A stretch of DNA of 63,709 nt from Arenibacter sp. F20364. GTDB lineage: Bacteria; Bacteroidota; Bacteroidia; Flavobacteriales; Flavobacteriaceae. Of this stretch, positions 55,801 through 63,598 are shown piece after piece. Positions within the stretch are counted from its first letter, which is position 1. Each line of letters starts with the position of its first letter. Below the pieces are notes generated by a model that ran no database searches, was not told the DNA's origin, and worked only from the letters and a program-made list of their open reading frames with translations. The position numbers were made by a program, and so were the translations under genes. The stretch covers positions 1 to 63,709 of the forward strand of contig NZ_JALKBD010000029.1 of the NCBI RefSeq assembly GCF_023015905.1. The letters run 5' to 3'.

Positions 55801-55891
55801 AAACAACACCGCTGACCGTAGAGGTTTGGGAATAGGCGAAATGCCCGATAAATACAACAATCGCAATTATTGCGTGTTTAAATTTAATCAT
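52880..55891 (-). CDS. SusC-family TonB-dependent transporter of the xylan locus
   Basis: 1003 residues: signal peptide (about 4-21, ending AYSQ), carboxypeptidase-regulatory-like domain (about 25-105, VSGVVSDDTGIPLPGATIVISGTTIGTTTDFDGKFTLPEV), plug with SusC motifs (LEEVVVVGYGTQSRSEVTGAIS, ALQGRAAGITVISNGSPGTAPEVRIRG, TAIYGSLGANGVIMVTTKKG), then barrel ending LLLGIQVSF. It moves captured xylo-oligosaccharides through the outer membrane using TonB energy. First gene of the SusC-SusD operon. Confidence 0.92.
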   Translation of the reverse strand: MIKFKHAIIAIVVFIGHFAYSQTSTVSGVVSDDTGIPLPGATIVISGTTIGTTTDFDGKFTLPEVPSNASLVITYLGYEKMTIPLNGRTSINVSLVQDLEALEEVVVVGYGTQSRSEVTGAISTIKSEDITAIPVTNAESALQGRAAGITVISNGSPGTAPEVRIRGLGTMNNSSPLYVIDGVISNSGLSGLNPGDIDNINILKDASTTAIYGSLGANGVIMVTTKKGSRNGLVSVDFDSYTGVQYVTNRYDLLNTEQYLKYATDAFGFTPNTPASKSGLNTDWQDELFTSGLIQNFDLGISGGGENSNYRFSSNYQDQEGAVIGTGFKRYAFRANSNFTKGKLRLGETLALSFNDQNPEGGLNSGRSLIEHAIKMAPYLPVYNSANLGGFQGPSSPNDGQDAENPVRIQKLRDFSNKNVIINGSIYGEYEILDGLNFKSQLGLIYDNYLNEQFTPAYNQDSQNTGTGTQVYANIVKNTGINKDIIFTNSLNYTKSFNDLHNFELLLLYERQDAKNSYINNNSRNYLSNTIKELSNQDANISSATTKYARVSYLGRLNYNFDQRYIFAASLRRDASSRFGANNRWGWFPSLAAGWNLAKEAFLEDSSFSTFKLRGSWGIVGNDKSEDYTYTTSLSPNFNYPFGGTNYVGVTAEGVSNPDLKWEETTMVNIGLDLGLMNDKVTLALEYYDNTSNDLLMQLNLADSFGFLKNYKWSNVGSVQTKGFEISLGYNDYEGDFTWSANLNLGTSKNEALSLGGLDQLVGGGFENENLTRLAVGETLFHFYGKVTDGVYQDQNEVNAVFTANPSQTAVQPGDISFKDLNNDGNINDQDRTILGSAFPDLTYGLNLSAGYKRWDFNAFISGVSGNSIYNTNIYDLEGMPRLFNAGTAVLNRWTGPGTSNTVPRAFGSTQNVSASDRFIEDGSYSRLKNISLGYSIKGDALNKHINKLRMYISGQNLITLTDYSGLDPEIGKPNNNSNFEVGIDRGNYPQPKSLLLGIQVSF

Positions 55892-56397
55892 AGTTTACAG
55901 TTTAAGTTAGTTGATTTACAATATTGCACCTTCAAATAAATGATGATGTATTAGGACAAATATATACTCAAGGCTATGATGGAGAATATCAGAAATGAAG
56001 CAAATAATGAGAATTATGTTGCACAGGGCTTATATAAATGTGAATACGGAAATTATTGTACAATAAAATTATAAATGTGGTATATGTTCAATTCAGGGGT
56101 TATATTGCCGCTAAAGTGAGATTAACAGTGGAAGTGGATGGAATATAGGGATTACATGGCGTATTGGAGGGTTGGTAGGCCAAAGTATATTTTGGGTTAT
56201 TGCCAAGTACCCTTTTGAAGTTATTGCCAAAAGCAGGTAGAAATTTTCACACAATTAATTGCAGAGTTTTGCTTAAAAGATCAACTTTTTTCCTGCTGTC
56301 AAATTCTAATCAACCTTAGCGTGGATTTAATTAGTACCTAGAAATATGATTAACCGTTTGAAACTAAGGGAATGGGAAAGTTTTTTAAAACTTGAAT
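55892..56397. other. 506-bp intergenic region upstream of SusC
   Basis: No gene. It holds the SusC promoter and leader (see 55957-55964) and the 3' flank of the minus-strand LacI gene, whose transcription runs into this region. No clear terminator hairpin for LacI was seen. Confidence 0.5.
55957..55964 (-). promoter_or_regulatory. Candidate -7 promoter element of SusC
   Basis: On the minus strand TATATTTG (55964 to 55957) matches the TAnnTTTG -7 box exactly and lies 66 bases before the SusC start codon. A matching TTG at -33 is not seen (CTG near 55992 instead), which would fit a promoter needing an activator such as the hybrid regulator. Confidence 0.42.
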
Positions 56398-57450
56398 CTA
56401 AATTTGTTCCATTTGAGGTAAGGCCTCTTTGGTAGACTTTCGTTTAACGAGGGCAGTGTCCAAGACAATTTTCTCAAATACAACAGGTTGCTTGTTTTTT
56501 ATTTGCTTTATTTCTTTGTAAAGGCATTTAAAGGCGGTCTTTCCCATTAGATAGCCAGGCTGGTCAATAGTGGTTAGGGAAGGAGAGATGACTGAAGACA
56601 TAAACCAATTACTGAAACCGACCACGGAAATATCATCAGGGACTTTAACCCCTTGCTCGTTAAATTCGGTAATGGCTCCAATAGCCACCATATCGGTATT
56701 TATAAAGATACCGTCAACGTCGTTGTGATCTTTTAATAACTGGCGTGCATTCATTTTTCCTTCCTCAAAGCTCTTATCCCCACATTCACATATGTATACC
56801 AAAGAGGGGTCGTAGGGCATGTTGTTGTCCAACAGGGCTTTTTTGTAACCAAGAAAGCGGTCTATGGAGTTTTGGGGCAAAAGCGCCCCTCTAAAATGGG
56901 CAATTCGTCTACAACCTGTATCTATTAAATGTTGTGTTGCTATATAGGCAGCTTTTCTGTCATCGATGATCACCTTGGAGCATTTGATAATTTTGGCAAT
57001 CTTATCGAACATTACCAAAGGTTTTTTCTGGTCCATGAAGTCGGTCAAGTGGTTATACTCCGCCGTTCCGTTGGCCAAGGAGATTAGAATTCCGTCCACG
57101 CCTTGGCTCAATAGCAGCTGAATCTGTTTCTTTTCCATTTCATAAGATTCATTGGACTGGAGAATGATGACCAGATATCCCTTTTTTTCTGCCTGGGCAA
57201 CTATTCCCTTGATAACGCTGGAAAAAAAATGGTGAACAATTTCGGGAATTATGAGCCCAATGGTCTTGGATTCCCTATTCCTTAGGTTTACCGCGAAAGC
57301 GTTGGGTCTGTAGTTCAAGGTTTTTGCCATTTCTTTCACCAATGCCTTTGTTTTTTTGCTAATGTCCGGATAGTCCTTTAAGGCTTTCGACACTGTGGTT
57401 ACAGAAATATTTAATCGATCCGCGATTTCTTGTAAGGTTACGGGTTTCAT
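56398..57450 (-). CDS. LacI-family transcriptional regulator
   Basis: 350 residues. The LacI helix-turn-helix is intact at 2-50 (VTLQEIADRLNISVTTVSKALKDYPDISKKTKALVKEMAKTLNYRPN), followed by a periplasmic-binding-like sensor domain (about 60-340) including SKTIGLIIPEIVHHFFSSVIKGI and DGIFINTDMVAIGAI. It is divergent from the sucrose module and has two LacI-type palindromes just upstream, so it most likely controls the sucrose genes and itself. It might alternatively serve the xylan locus on its other side, but that already has a hybrid regulator. Confidence 0.9.
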   Translation of the reverse strand: MKPVTLQEIADRLNISVTTVSKALKDYPDISKKTKALVKEMAKTLNYRPNAFAVNLRNRESKTIGLIIPEIVHHFFSSVIKGIVAQAEKKGYLVIILQSNESYEMEKKQIQLLLSQGVDGILISLANGTAEYNHLTDFMDQKKPLVMFDKIAKIIKCSKVIIDDRKAAYIATQHLIDTGCRRIAHFRGALLPQNSIDRFLGYKKALLDNNMPYDPSLVYICECGDKSFEEGKMNARQLLKDHNDVDGIFINTDMVAIGAITEFNEQGVKVPDDISVVGFSNWFMSSVISPSLTTIDQPGYLMGKTAFKCLYKEIKQIKNKQPVVFEKIVLDTALVKRKSTKEALPQMEQI

Positions 57451-57497
57451 TAAAGCTTTAGTTTTAGAAAATAAATATAATGAAAAAATAGAATTCT

Positions 57498-57530
57498 AAA
57501 ACGTTTTCGTTTATTTCGAAAACGTTTTCG
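57498..57530. promoter_or_regulatory. Tandem LacI-type operators
   Basis: Palindrome AAAACGTTTT at 57498-57507 and perfect 14-bp palindrome CGAAAACGTTTTCG at 57517-57530. Their centres are 21 bases apart, two helical turns, so two dimers could bind on the same face. The central CG with flanking A/T runs is typical of LacI-family sites. They lie 48-80 bases before the lacI start codon, suggesting autoregulation, with control of the divergent genes inferred. Confidence 0.72.
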
Positions 57531-57767
57531 TAAATGAATTTGATATTTTAAGGCATTATTAAATATAAATTACACAAAGTTTCTTCCATGACATGTGAAA
57601 AAAGGAACCTCTGGGAGTTATTTAATGGTTTATTATCAAATAAAGATTGAATTTCCATTAAGTGATAATTCTGGCAGATTATGAAAATGAACATTATAGG
57701 ACAGGTTTAAGATTAGGAAACCCTGTAACGAGATATAAATTTTTTGGTTGGTTGATTGTTTTTTCGA

Positions 57768-57825
57768 GTAAAATGTAAATAGAGTCGATGTCTAGGTGAC
57801 TTAGGTCGGCTCTTTTACTTTTTAC
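57768..57825. other. Long imperfect hairpin in the sucrose gene leader region
   Basis: Core arms AGAGTCGA (57781-57788) and TCGGCTCT (57806-57813) pair with one wobble. The pairing extends outward between 57768-57780 and 57814-57825 (GTAAAA-TGTAAAT against TTTACTTTTTAC) with two small bulges, giving roughly 20 paired positions. On the plus strand the right arm is T-rich, so this could be a terminator or attenuator ahead of the transporter gene at 58004. Confidence 0.5.
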
Positions 57826-58003
57826 GCATTATTCCTTATGAAATGCATAGCTTTAATAGATTATTTTAATACAACACCAGATAGATTTGGCCAATAATTT
57901 TGGCCAGTATTGATGGTTGATGTAACGGAAGGATTACCATAAAAGGGTTAAAACCTGTTGACAGATTGAGAAAAATAATTTTAAAAACTCCCTTAAGAGA
58001 CCT

Positions 58004-59338
58004 ATGTTAAACAAACCTAAATTAAGCTTCTGGCAAATTTGGAATATGAATTTCGGATTTCTAGGTATACAATTCGGATTCGGGTTGCAACAGGCCAATA
58101 TGAGTCCAATTTACAGATATTTAGGAGCAGACGAGGCCCAGATACCTTGGTTGTGGCTTGCCGGACCCTTAACCGGTTTGTTGGTGCAACCCATAATTGG
58201 AGCCATGAGCGATAAAACGTGGACCAAATTGGGACGTCGTCGACCCTATTTCTTGGTAGGGGCCATTTTTGCGAGTATTGCCCTAATATTTATGCCCTAT
58301 TCCTCTACACTTTGGATGGCCGCCGGATTATTATGGATCCTGGATGCATCCATGAATATTGCCATGGAACCCTTTAGGGCTTTTATTGCGGATAAATTAC
58401 CACATGAACAACGCACCTTGGGGTTTTCGGTCCAGAGTTTTTTTGTTGGTTTGGGACAGTTTTCGGCCAACATAATGCCGTGGCTGTTGGGTTTTTTAGG
58501 AATAATAACCCTAGGGGCTTATGGCCAAATTGAAGAGTTGGAAACCTCCAATGGTATTCCCGATTTTATAAAATATTCTTTCGTACTGGGAGCCATGGTC
58601 ATGTTAGGTTCCGTATTGTGGACGATTTTCACCACTGACGAGTATCCTCCGGATGATATTGAAAAACTAAAAAAGGAAAAAGGAAGTATAGCTAAAGTTT
58701 TTACTGAAATAAAGGAGGCATTTCAGGATATGCCCAAAATAATGAAGCAGCTTTGGTGGGTCATGTTCTTTGTGTGGTACGGTTTGCCGCTAATGTGGCA
58801 ATATCTTTCCTTGGCCATTTCACGCCACGTATTTGGTGCCGCATCACCGGAGCACCCGGATTTTGAAAAGGGGGCATTTTACGGGGGTATAAGTCTAGCT
58901 ATCTTTAGTGTGGCATGTTTTACAATTTCCTTTGCCATTCCATGGATAGGAAAAAAATTGGGACATAGGTTAACGCATGCCGTTTTCCTGATTATAGGAG
59001 CCATAGGTTTTTTGACCATGCAAATTGCCACCACAACCGGCATGTTTTACATATGTATGTTTTTGGTAGGTGTGGCCTGGGCGTCTATAATGGCGGTTCC
59101 CTATGTAATACTTTCGTATTCGGTACCCAAGGAGCGTATGGGGGTATATATGGGGATATTCAACATGTTTATAGTGGTTCCGCAATTTATAAGTATGGCT
59201 ACAGTGCCGTTTTTTTATGATGCTTTGTTTCTGGGAGATCCAAGGAACGCCTTAGCTTTTGTTGGTGTGTGTTTTATACTGGGGGCTATTTCCTGCTTCT
59301 TTATATCCAAGGATTATGCCAAGGTACAGGTTAATTAA
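58004..59338 (+). CDS. SLC45-like MFS transporter, probably for sucrose
   Basis: 444 residues, 12 membrane helices. The start MLNKPKLSFWQIWNMNFGFLGIQFGFGLQQANMSPIYRYLGAD and the loop GAMSDKTWTKLGRRRPYFLVGAIFAS (the RxGRRRP signature) are characteristic of bacterial SLC45/sucrose-H+ symporter relatives. Followed on the same strand by a PfkB kinase (89-base gap) and a GH13_18 phosphorylase (42-base gap), which argues for sucrose as the substrate. No outer membrane receptor is encoded with it, so sucrose probably enters through a general porin. Confidence 0.87.
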   Translation: MLNKPKLSFWQIWNMNFGFLGIQFGFGLQQANMSPIYRYLGADEAQIPWLWLAGPLTGLLVQPIIGAMSDKTWTKLGRRRPYFLVGAIFASIALIFMPYSSTLWMAAGLLWILDASMNIAMEPFRAFIADKLPHEQRTLGFSVQSFFVGLGQFSANIMPWLLGFLGIITLGAYGQIEELETSNGIPDFIKYSFVLGAMVMLGSVLWTIFTTDEYPPDDIEKLKKEKGSIAKVFTEIKEAFQDMPKIMKQLWWVMFFVWYGLPLMWQYLSLAISRHVFGAASPEHPDFEKGAFYGGISLAIFSVACFTISFAIPWIGKKLGHRLTHAVFLIIGAIGFLTMQIATTTGMFYICMFLVGVAWASIMAVPYVILSYSVPKERMGVYMGIFNMFIVVPQFISMATVPFFYDALFLGDPRNALAFVGVCFILGAISCFFISKDYAKVQVN

Positions 59339-59427
59339 TTATGAGGTAAGTCCTTGAACCGCGGCTGATTTAAGGTAAGGGCATTTAAGATCTAGTTGAT
59401 TACAAGAAAAATAAATTGAAAGATAAT

Positions 59428-60354
59428 ATGAGAAACATAGATATTCTATGTATTGGGGAAGTACTTGTAGATTTTATTGGGCATCAGACAGGGGTGAATA
59501 TCAACGAAACTAGGGATTATCATAGATATTTAGGAGGTTCTCCAACCAATGTAGCCATGAATTCTGCCAGATTGGGATTGAAATCGGTTTTAGTGGCTGC
59601 TGTAGGGAATGATGCCTTTGGAGAGTATGTTTTTAAGAGACTGGCCGAAGTAGGGGTTGAAACCAAATATATCAGGACTATAGAGGGCATGCCTACCAGT
59701 GTTATTTTTGTTTCAAGGACAGAGAGTACACCAGATTTTATTCCTTTTCGCCAGGCAGATTATCGTATTGTTGAAAATCAGATTAACAAGGATGTCCTTC
59801 AAGAAACCAAAATATTTCATACTACTTGTTTTGCCCTAAGTAAGGACCCTGCACAGACTACCATTTTGAAAAAGGCGGAGGAAGCCCGCAAATTGGGCTG
59901 TACATTGAGTATAGACGTAAATTACGCCAAAAAATTGTGGGAAAGTCAGGTTGCAGCACTAAAAGTGATTAAGGCCTACTGTAAGTTCAATCCTTTGGTA
60001 AAGATCAGTGAGGATGATATGCTCAGGCTTTTTGAGCAAGAATTGTCCCATCAGGAAATATTTGATTTCTTCCATGAAGAAGGGGTGGAAACAGTATGCT
60101 TAACCTTGGGCAGCCGCGGGGTTAAACTGTCACAAAAAGGAAAAGAAGTTATCCAATTGCCCGCCATAAAGGTGGATAATGTTATGGATGCCACCGGTGC
60201 AGGCGACGCATTTTGGTCGGGGTTTTTGTTTGCCTATATCAAGGAAAAACCTATTGGGAAATGCTTGGAAGTGGCCCTGCAACTCGCCGCCTTAAAATTG
60301 CAGAACGTAGGTAGATTGCCGGACAACATCAATATATTATCCAAGCTATTATAA
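59428..60354 (+). CDS. PfkB-family carbohydrate kinase, probably fructokinase
   Basis: 308 residues from ATG at 59428 (MRNIDILCIGEVLVDFIG); a TTG 12 bases upstream is possible. The ribokinase-fold signatures are both present: signature 1 around GGSPTNVAMNSARLGLKSVLVAAVGNDAFGEYV and signature 2 DATGAGDAFWSGFLFA, with the catalytic Asp and the oxyanion GAGD. By context it phosphorylates the fructose released from sucrose to fructose-6-phosphate. 2-keto-3-deoxygluconate or other sugar substrates in this family are possible but fit the neighbours less well. Confidence 0.87.
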   Translation: MRNIDILCIGEVLVDFIGHQTGVNINETRDYHRYLGGSPTNVAMNSARLGLKSVLVAAVGNDAFGEYVFKRLAEVGVETKYIRTIEGMPTSVIFVSRTESTPDFIPFRQADYRIVENQINKDVLQETKIFHTTCFALSKDPAQTTILKKAEEARKLGCTLSIDVNYAKKLWESQVAALKVIKAYCKFNPLVKISEDDMLRLFEQELSHQEIFDFFHEEGVETVCLTLGSRGVKLSQKGKEVIQLPAIKVDNVMDATGAGDAFWSGFLFAYIKEKPIGKCLEVALQLAALKLQNVGRLPDNINILSKLL

Positions 60355-60396
60355 TTCAAGAACAAAAAATAAGTTTTGTAAACCTTACAATAGTAA

Positions 60397-62145
60397 ATGT
60401 CAAAAGAGAACAAAGGAAATAACAAAAACATATTGAATGGAGTCATGCTAAATGCCTATCCAGATAGTATCGGAGCCCATTTGAACGACATGCTTACTAT
60501 GTTGGAAATGCCCGAGTTTAAAGATGTATTTTCCTTGTTTTATATCTTGCCTACTTTTTTTAATAGTGATCTGGATCGAGGGTTTTCTATTATAGATTAC
60601 GACCTTAATAAGGATTTGGTTACTGAGGCGGATCTTAAGGCATTGGGAAGACTAAATATAAAGTTGAAATTTGATATCGTTCTGAACCATTTATCGGTGG
60701 CCTCACCACAGTTCCAAGACTTATTGAAGCACGGTGAAGATTCAAAATTCAAAGACTTTTTTATTGACTGGAACGAGTTTTGGAAAGGCAAGGGTGAGAT
60801 GGGGGAAGATGGAGTAATCATCCCTAGAGAGGAATTTCTTGACCAACTTTTTATGAGGAAATCCGGATTGCCTATTTTAAAAGTGATTTTTCCGGACGGT
60901 ACGGAAAAGCCCTATTGGAATACCTTCTATCAGCATATTGGATACAATAGAATTACTTCGAACGATTTAATCGGAATAAGAGGATTATCCCATGTGCAGG
61001 CAGCAGCCATGTCCGACCAAGTAAATGAAGCTATTGAGCAAAAGCAAGATATTAATGCCTTGAATTTTGGGGACGGCAACCAATTCAAGAGTGAAATCCT
61101 GCAAATCGTAAATCGCAATCGTTCCTATTTGGGACAAATGGATGTCAATGCAAAATCTCCCTTGGTTTGGGATTTTTACGAGGAAACCTTGGTAAAGTTA
61201 AAAAGCTTTGGTTGTAGTATTTTAAGGTTGGATGCCTTTGCCTACCTGCACAAGGAAATTGGTAAGTCCAATTTTTTCAATAAACCAGGTACTTGGGAGT
61301 ATTTGGAGCGTATAAAGCAAATGGCCCATAAGAACGACTTGGTGTTATTGCCAGAGATTCACGCAGAATACGGACTTCATTTGCATGACGAGGTGGCCGA
61401 GCAAGGGTATTATATCTACGATTTTTTCCTTCCCGGACTCACCATTCACGCCTTGGAAAACAATACCAACAGCGCTTTGTTGAAATGGGTCAGGGAGATT
61501 ATCGAAAAAGAGTATAAAACGGTAAATATGTTGGGCTGCCATGACGGCATACCGGTTTTGGACCTAAAGGGGAAAGAAGTGGATGGTGTCTATAATGAGG
61601 GCTTGCTGAAGGATATTGAGATTGAGGTTATCATGAACAAAATTATGGAAAGGGGAGGCAGGGTTAAAAACCTCTATGGTGCCTCTGGGAAAAAGATTTC
61701 CTATTATCAGGTAAATGCTACCTTTTTTAGTGCCTTGGGGCAAGATGAACAGAAACTTTTATTAGCGAGAGCCATTCAGCTATTTATGCCGGGCATCCCT
61801 CAAGTGTGGTATTTGGATATTTTTGCCGGAAAAAACGATTATGAAGCCGCGGATAAAGGGGGTAGTGGAGGCCATAAGGAAATTAATAGAACAACTTTGA
61901 CTTTGGAGGATGTTGAAAACGGACTAAGAAAAGAGGTTGTTTTTGGTCAACTGACCATGATCAGGTTGAGAAATACTTTAAAGGCCTTTAATGGTACCTT
62001 ACAAATCAAGGAAACCCCAGAAAGTGAGTTGGACATAGAGTGGACCAATGGGAAGGAGTCCGCACAATTATGGGCCAATCTTAAAACCCATATCTTTACC
62101 ATAAATTATACACAAGATGGCATTGTTAAAAGCTTGGCATTTTGA
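60397..62145 (+). CDS. GH13_18 sucrose phosphorylase
   Basis: 582 residues, cytoplasmic (no signal peptide). GH13 core with subfamily-18 features: LNAYPDSIGAHLNDM at the start, FYILPTFFNSDLDRGFSIIDYDL, DIVLNHLS, nucleophile D279 (ILRLDAFAYLHK), acid/base E320 (VLLPEIHAEY) and transition-state stabiliser D383 (LGCHDGIPV). It would convert sucrose and phosphate to alpha-glucose-1-phosphate and fructose. It is about 80 residues longer than the classic bifidobacterial enzyme, with much of the extra length at about 150-250. Longer relatives include sucrose-6-phosphate and glucosylglycerate phosphorylases; the fructokinase-like neighbour and SLC45 transporter favour free sucrose. Confidence 0.85.
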   Translation: MSKENKGNNKNILNGVMLNAYPDSIGAHLNDMLTMLEMPEFKDVFSLFYILPTFFNSDLDRGFSIIDYDLNKDLVTEADLKALGRLNIKLKFDIVLNHLSVASPQFQDLLKHGEDSKFKDFFIDWNEFWKGKGEMGEDGVIIPREEFLDQLFMRKSGLPILKVIFPDGTEKPYWNTFYQHIGYNRITSNDLIGIRGLSHVQAAAMSDQVNEAIEQKQDINALNFGDGNQFKSEILQIVNRNRSYLGQMDVNAKSPLVWDFYEETLVKLKSFGCSILRLDAFAYLHKEIGKSNFFNKPGTWEYLERIKQMAHKNDLVLLPEIHAEYGLHLHDEVAEQGYYIYDFFLPGLTIHALENNTNSALLKWVREIIEKEYKTVNMLGCHDGIPVLDLKGKEVDGVYNEGLLKDIEIEVIMNKIMERGGRVKNLYGASGKKISYYQVNATFFSALGQDEQKLLLARAIQLFMPGIPQVWYLDIFAGKNDYEAADKGGSGGHKEINRTTLTLEDVENGLRKEVVFGQLTMIRLRNTLKAFNGTLQIKETPESELDIEWTNGKESAQLWANLKTHIFTINYTQDGIVKSLAF

Positions 62146-62211
62146 AACTTCCAATACTAAAATTAGAATACCCTGAAAAAACCTGAATCCCTCGAAAACG
62201 AAAAAGAAAGA

Positions 62212-63375
62212 TTGAAGGAATTGAATTCCTATTCTATTCTAGATACCTTACCGGAATCCGATTATGACAATCTAACCACTATCGCAGCGGAAATATGTGG
62301 CACTCCTATATCCCTTATTAGCCTTATAGACGATAAACGGCAATGGTTCAAGTCCCATCATGGTGTGGATGCAAGTGAGACACCTAAGGAGTATGCTTTT
62401 TGTGGGCATGCCATTAATACGCCTAATGATGTATTTATAGTCCAAGATGCAAGAAAGGACGAACGCTTTCATGATAATCCCTTGGTTATAGGTGATCCTC
62501 ATGTTATCTTCTATGCAGGTGTTCCTTTGGTAGGTAAGGCAGGACTCCCTTTGGGAACCTTGTGTGTTATAGACCATAAGCCCAATTTGCTCAGTCAAAG
62601 TCAGATAAGATCCTTATCGGCCCTTTCCAAGCAGGTCATGAATTTGCTGGAACTCAGAAAGAATGAATTGCTGTTGGAGCAGGCGATAAGGAAACTGGAA
62701 GAAAGGAATGAGGGCTTGGAAAGATTTGCCCTTGTTGCTGCGCATGATCTTAAAACGCCCTTGATTAATATTTCCAGTTTGGCACAGCTTTTCCGGAACC
62801 AATATAAGGGAGTGCTGGATGATGAAGGACTGGAAATGTTGGAATTGATAGTTGTTTCTTCCGACAATCTTATAGATCTCATTGAAGGTCTACTTCACTA
62901 TAGTAGGGCTGTGAGTATATTGAGGGAGGAAAAATCAAATATTTCCTTGAAAACTTTAATAAAGGATATAACGGGACTTTTCAATTATGACCACAATTTA
63001 AATCTGGTCTTAAAATCAGATTTGACCCATATAATGGTCAATAAAACGGGCATCAATCAGATTCTTATCAATTTGGTTACCAATGCCATTAAATATAATG
63101 ACAAGGAGGTGGTGGAAATTGAACTAGGGATAGAGGAAACGGACACCCATTACCTTTGTTACCTTAAGGATAACGGACCGGGTATAGCTAAAGAGTATCA
63201 GGAAAAGATATTTAAGATTTTTGAAAAAATAGCTGCAACGGATAAGTTTGGTAAGCGTGGAAATGGAATAGGATTGGCAACAGTAAAGAAAATTGTGGAA
63301 ACCTCTGGAGGGTCTATAACGGTAGAGTCGGACTTGGGAAAAGGGACAAAATTTATTTTTACATTGGAAAAATAA
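62212..63375 (+). CDS. GAF-domain sensor histidine kinase
   Basis: 387 residues counted from TTG at 62212. GAF domain at about 15-150 (ILDTLPESDYDNLTTIAAEICGTPISLISLIDDKRQWFKSHHG...GVPLVGKAGLPLGTLCVIDH), linker coiled coil, kinase with H178 (ALVAAHDLKTPLINISSL), N box NLVTNAIKYN and G boxes DNGPGI and GNGIGLATVKKIVE. No membrane segment: a cytoplasmic kinase. The family's conserved ExERLxxLxxYxILDTLPE begins upstream of this TTG; the frame is open back to 62167 and has only a CTG at 62173 as a plausible start. No cognate regulator is adjacent. Confidence 0.87.
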   Translation: MKELNSYSILDTLPESDYDNLTTIAAEICGTPISLISLIDDKRQWFKSHHGVDASETPKEYAFCGHAINTPNDVFIVQDARKDERFHDNPLVIGDPHVIFYAGVPLVGKAGLPLGTLCVIDHKPNLLSQSQIRSLSALSKQVMNLLELRKNELLLEQAIRKLEERNEGLERFALVAAHDLKTPLINISSLAQLFRNQYKGVLDDEGLEMLELIVVSSDNLIDLIEGLLHYSRAVSILREEKSNISLKTLIKDITGLFNYDHNLNLVLKSDLTHIMVNKTGINQILINLVTNAIKYNDKEVVEIELGIEETDTHYLCYLKDNGPGIAKEYQEKIFKIFEKIAATDKFGKRGNGIGLATVKKIVETSGGSITVESDLGKGTKFIFTLEK

Positions 63376-63452
63376 ATTACCACATGGCTTTTGCCGTTGA
63401 AACGAGTGAAATTTAAGCAACATATATGTTCAAATATTTTTTATGAATTAAG

Positions 63453-63484
63453 TTGCGCAGTAATTAATGATAATTGTATATTTG
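63453..63484 (+). promoter_or_regulatory. Promoter of tRNA-Arg
   Basis: TTG (63453-63455), 21 bases, then TATATTTG (63477-63484): an exact Bacteroidetes TTG-N21-TAnnTTTG promoter, 37 bases before the tRNA 5' end. Confidence 0.75.
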
Positions 63485-63521
63485 CAGCCGCTAAAGACAG
63501 AACTTGTCATATATAGTGAAT

Positions 63522-63598
<77 letters not shown>

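Larger units (their letters stand above)
57451..58003. other. 553-bp divergent region between LacI and the sucrose genes
   Basis: Contains the operator pair (57498-57530) and a long hairpin (57768-57825). Two plus-strand matches to TAnnTTTG occur at 57882-57889 and 57895-57902, about 105-120 bases before the transporter ATG, but neither has TTG at the right distance; in such AT-rich sequence these could be chance. Confidence 0.5.

Noticed and set aside
56398..57450. LacI protein as main regulator of the xylan locus
   Set aside because: The xylan genes already have an embedded hybrid two-component regulator, and the LacI palindromes found are only in the gap facing the sucrose genes.
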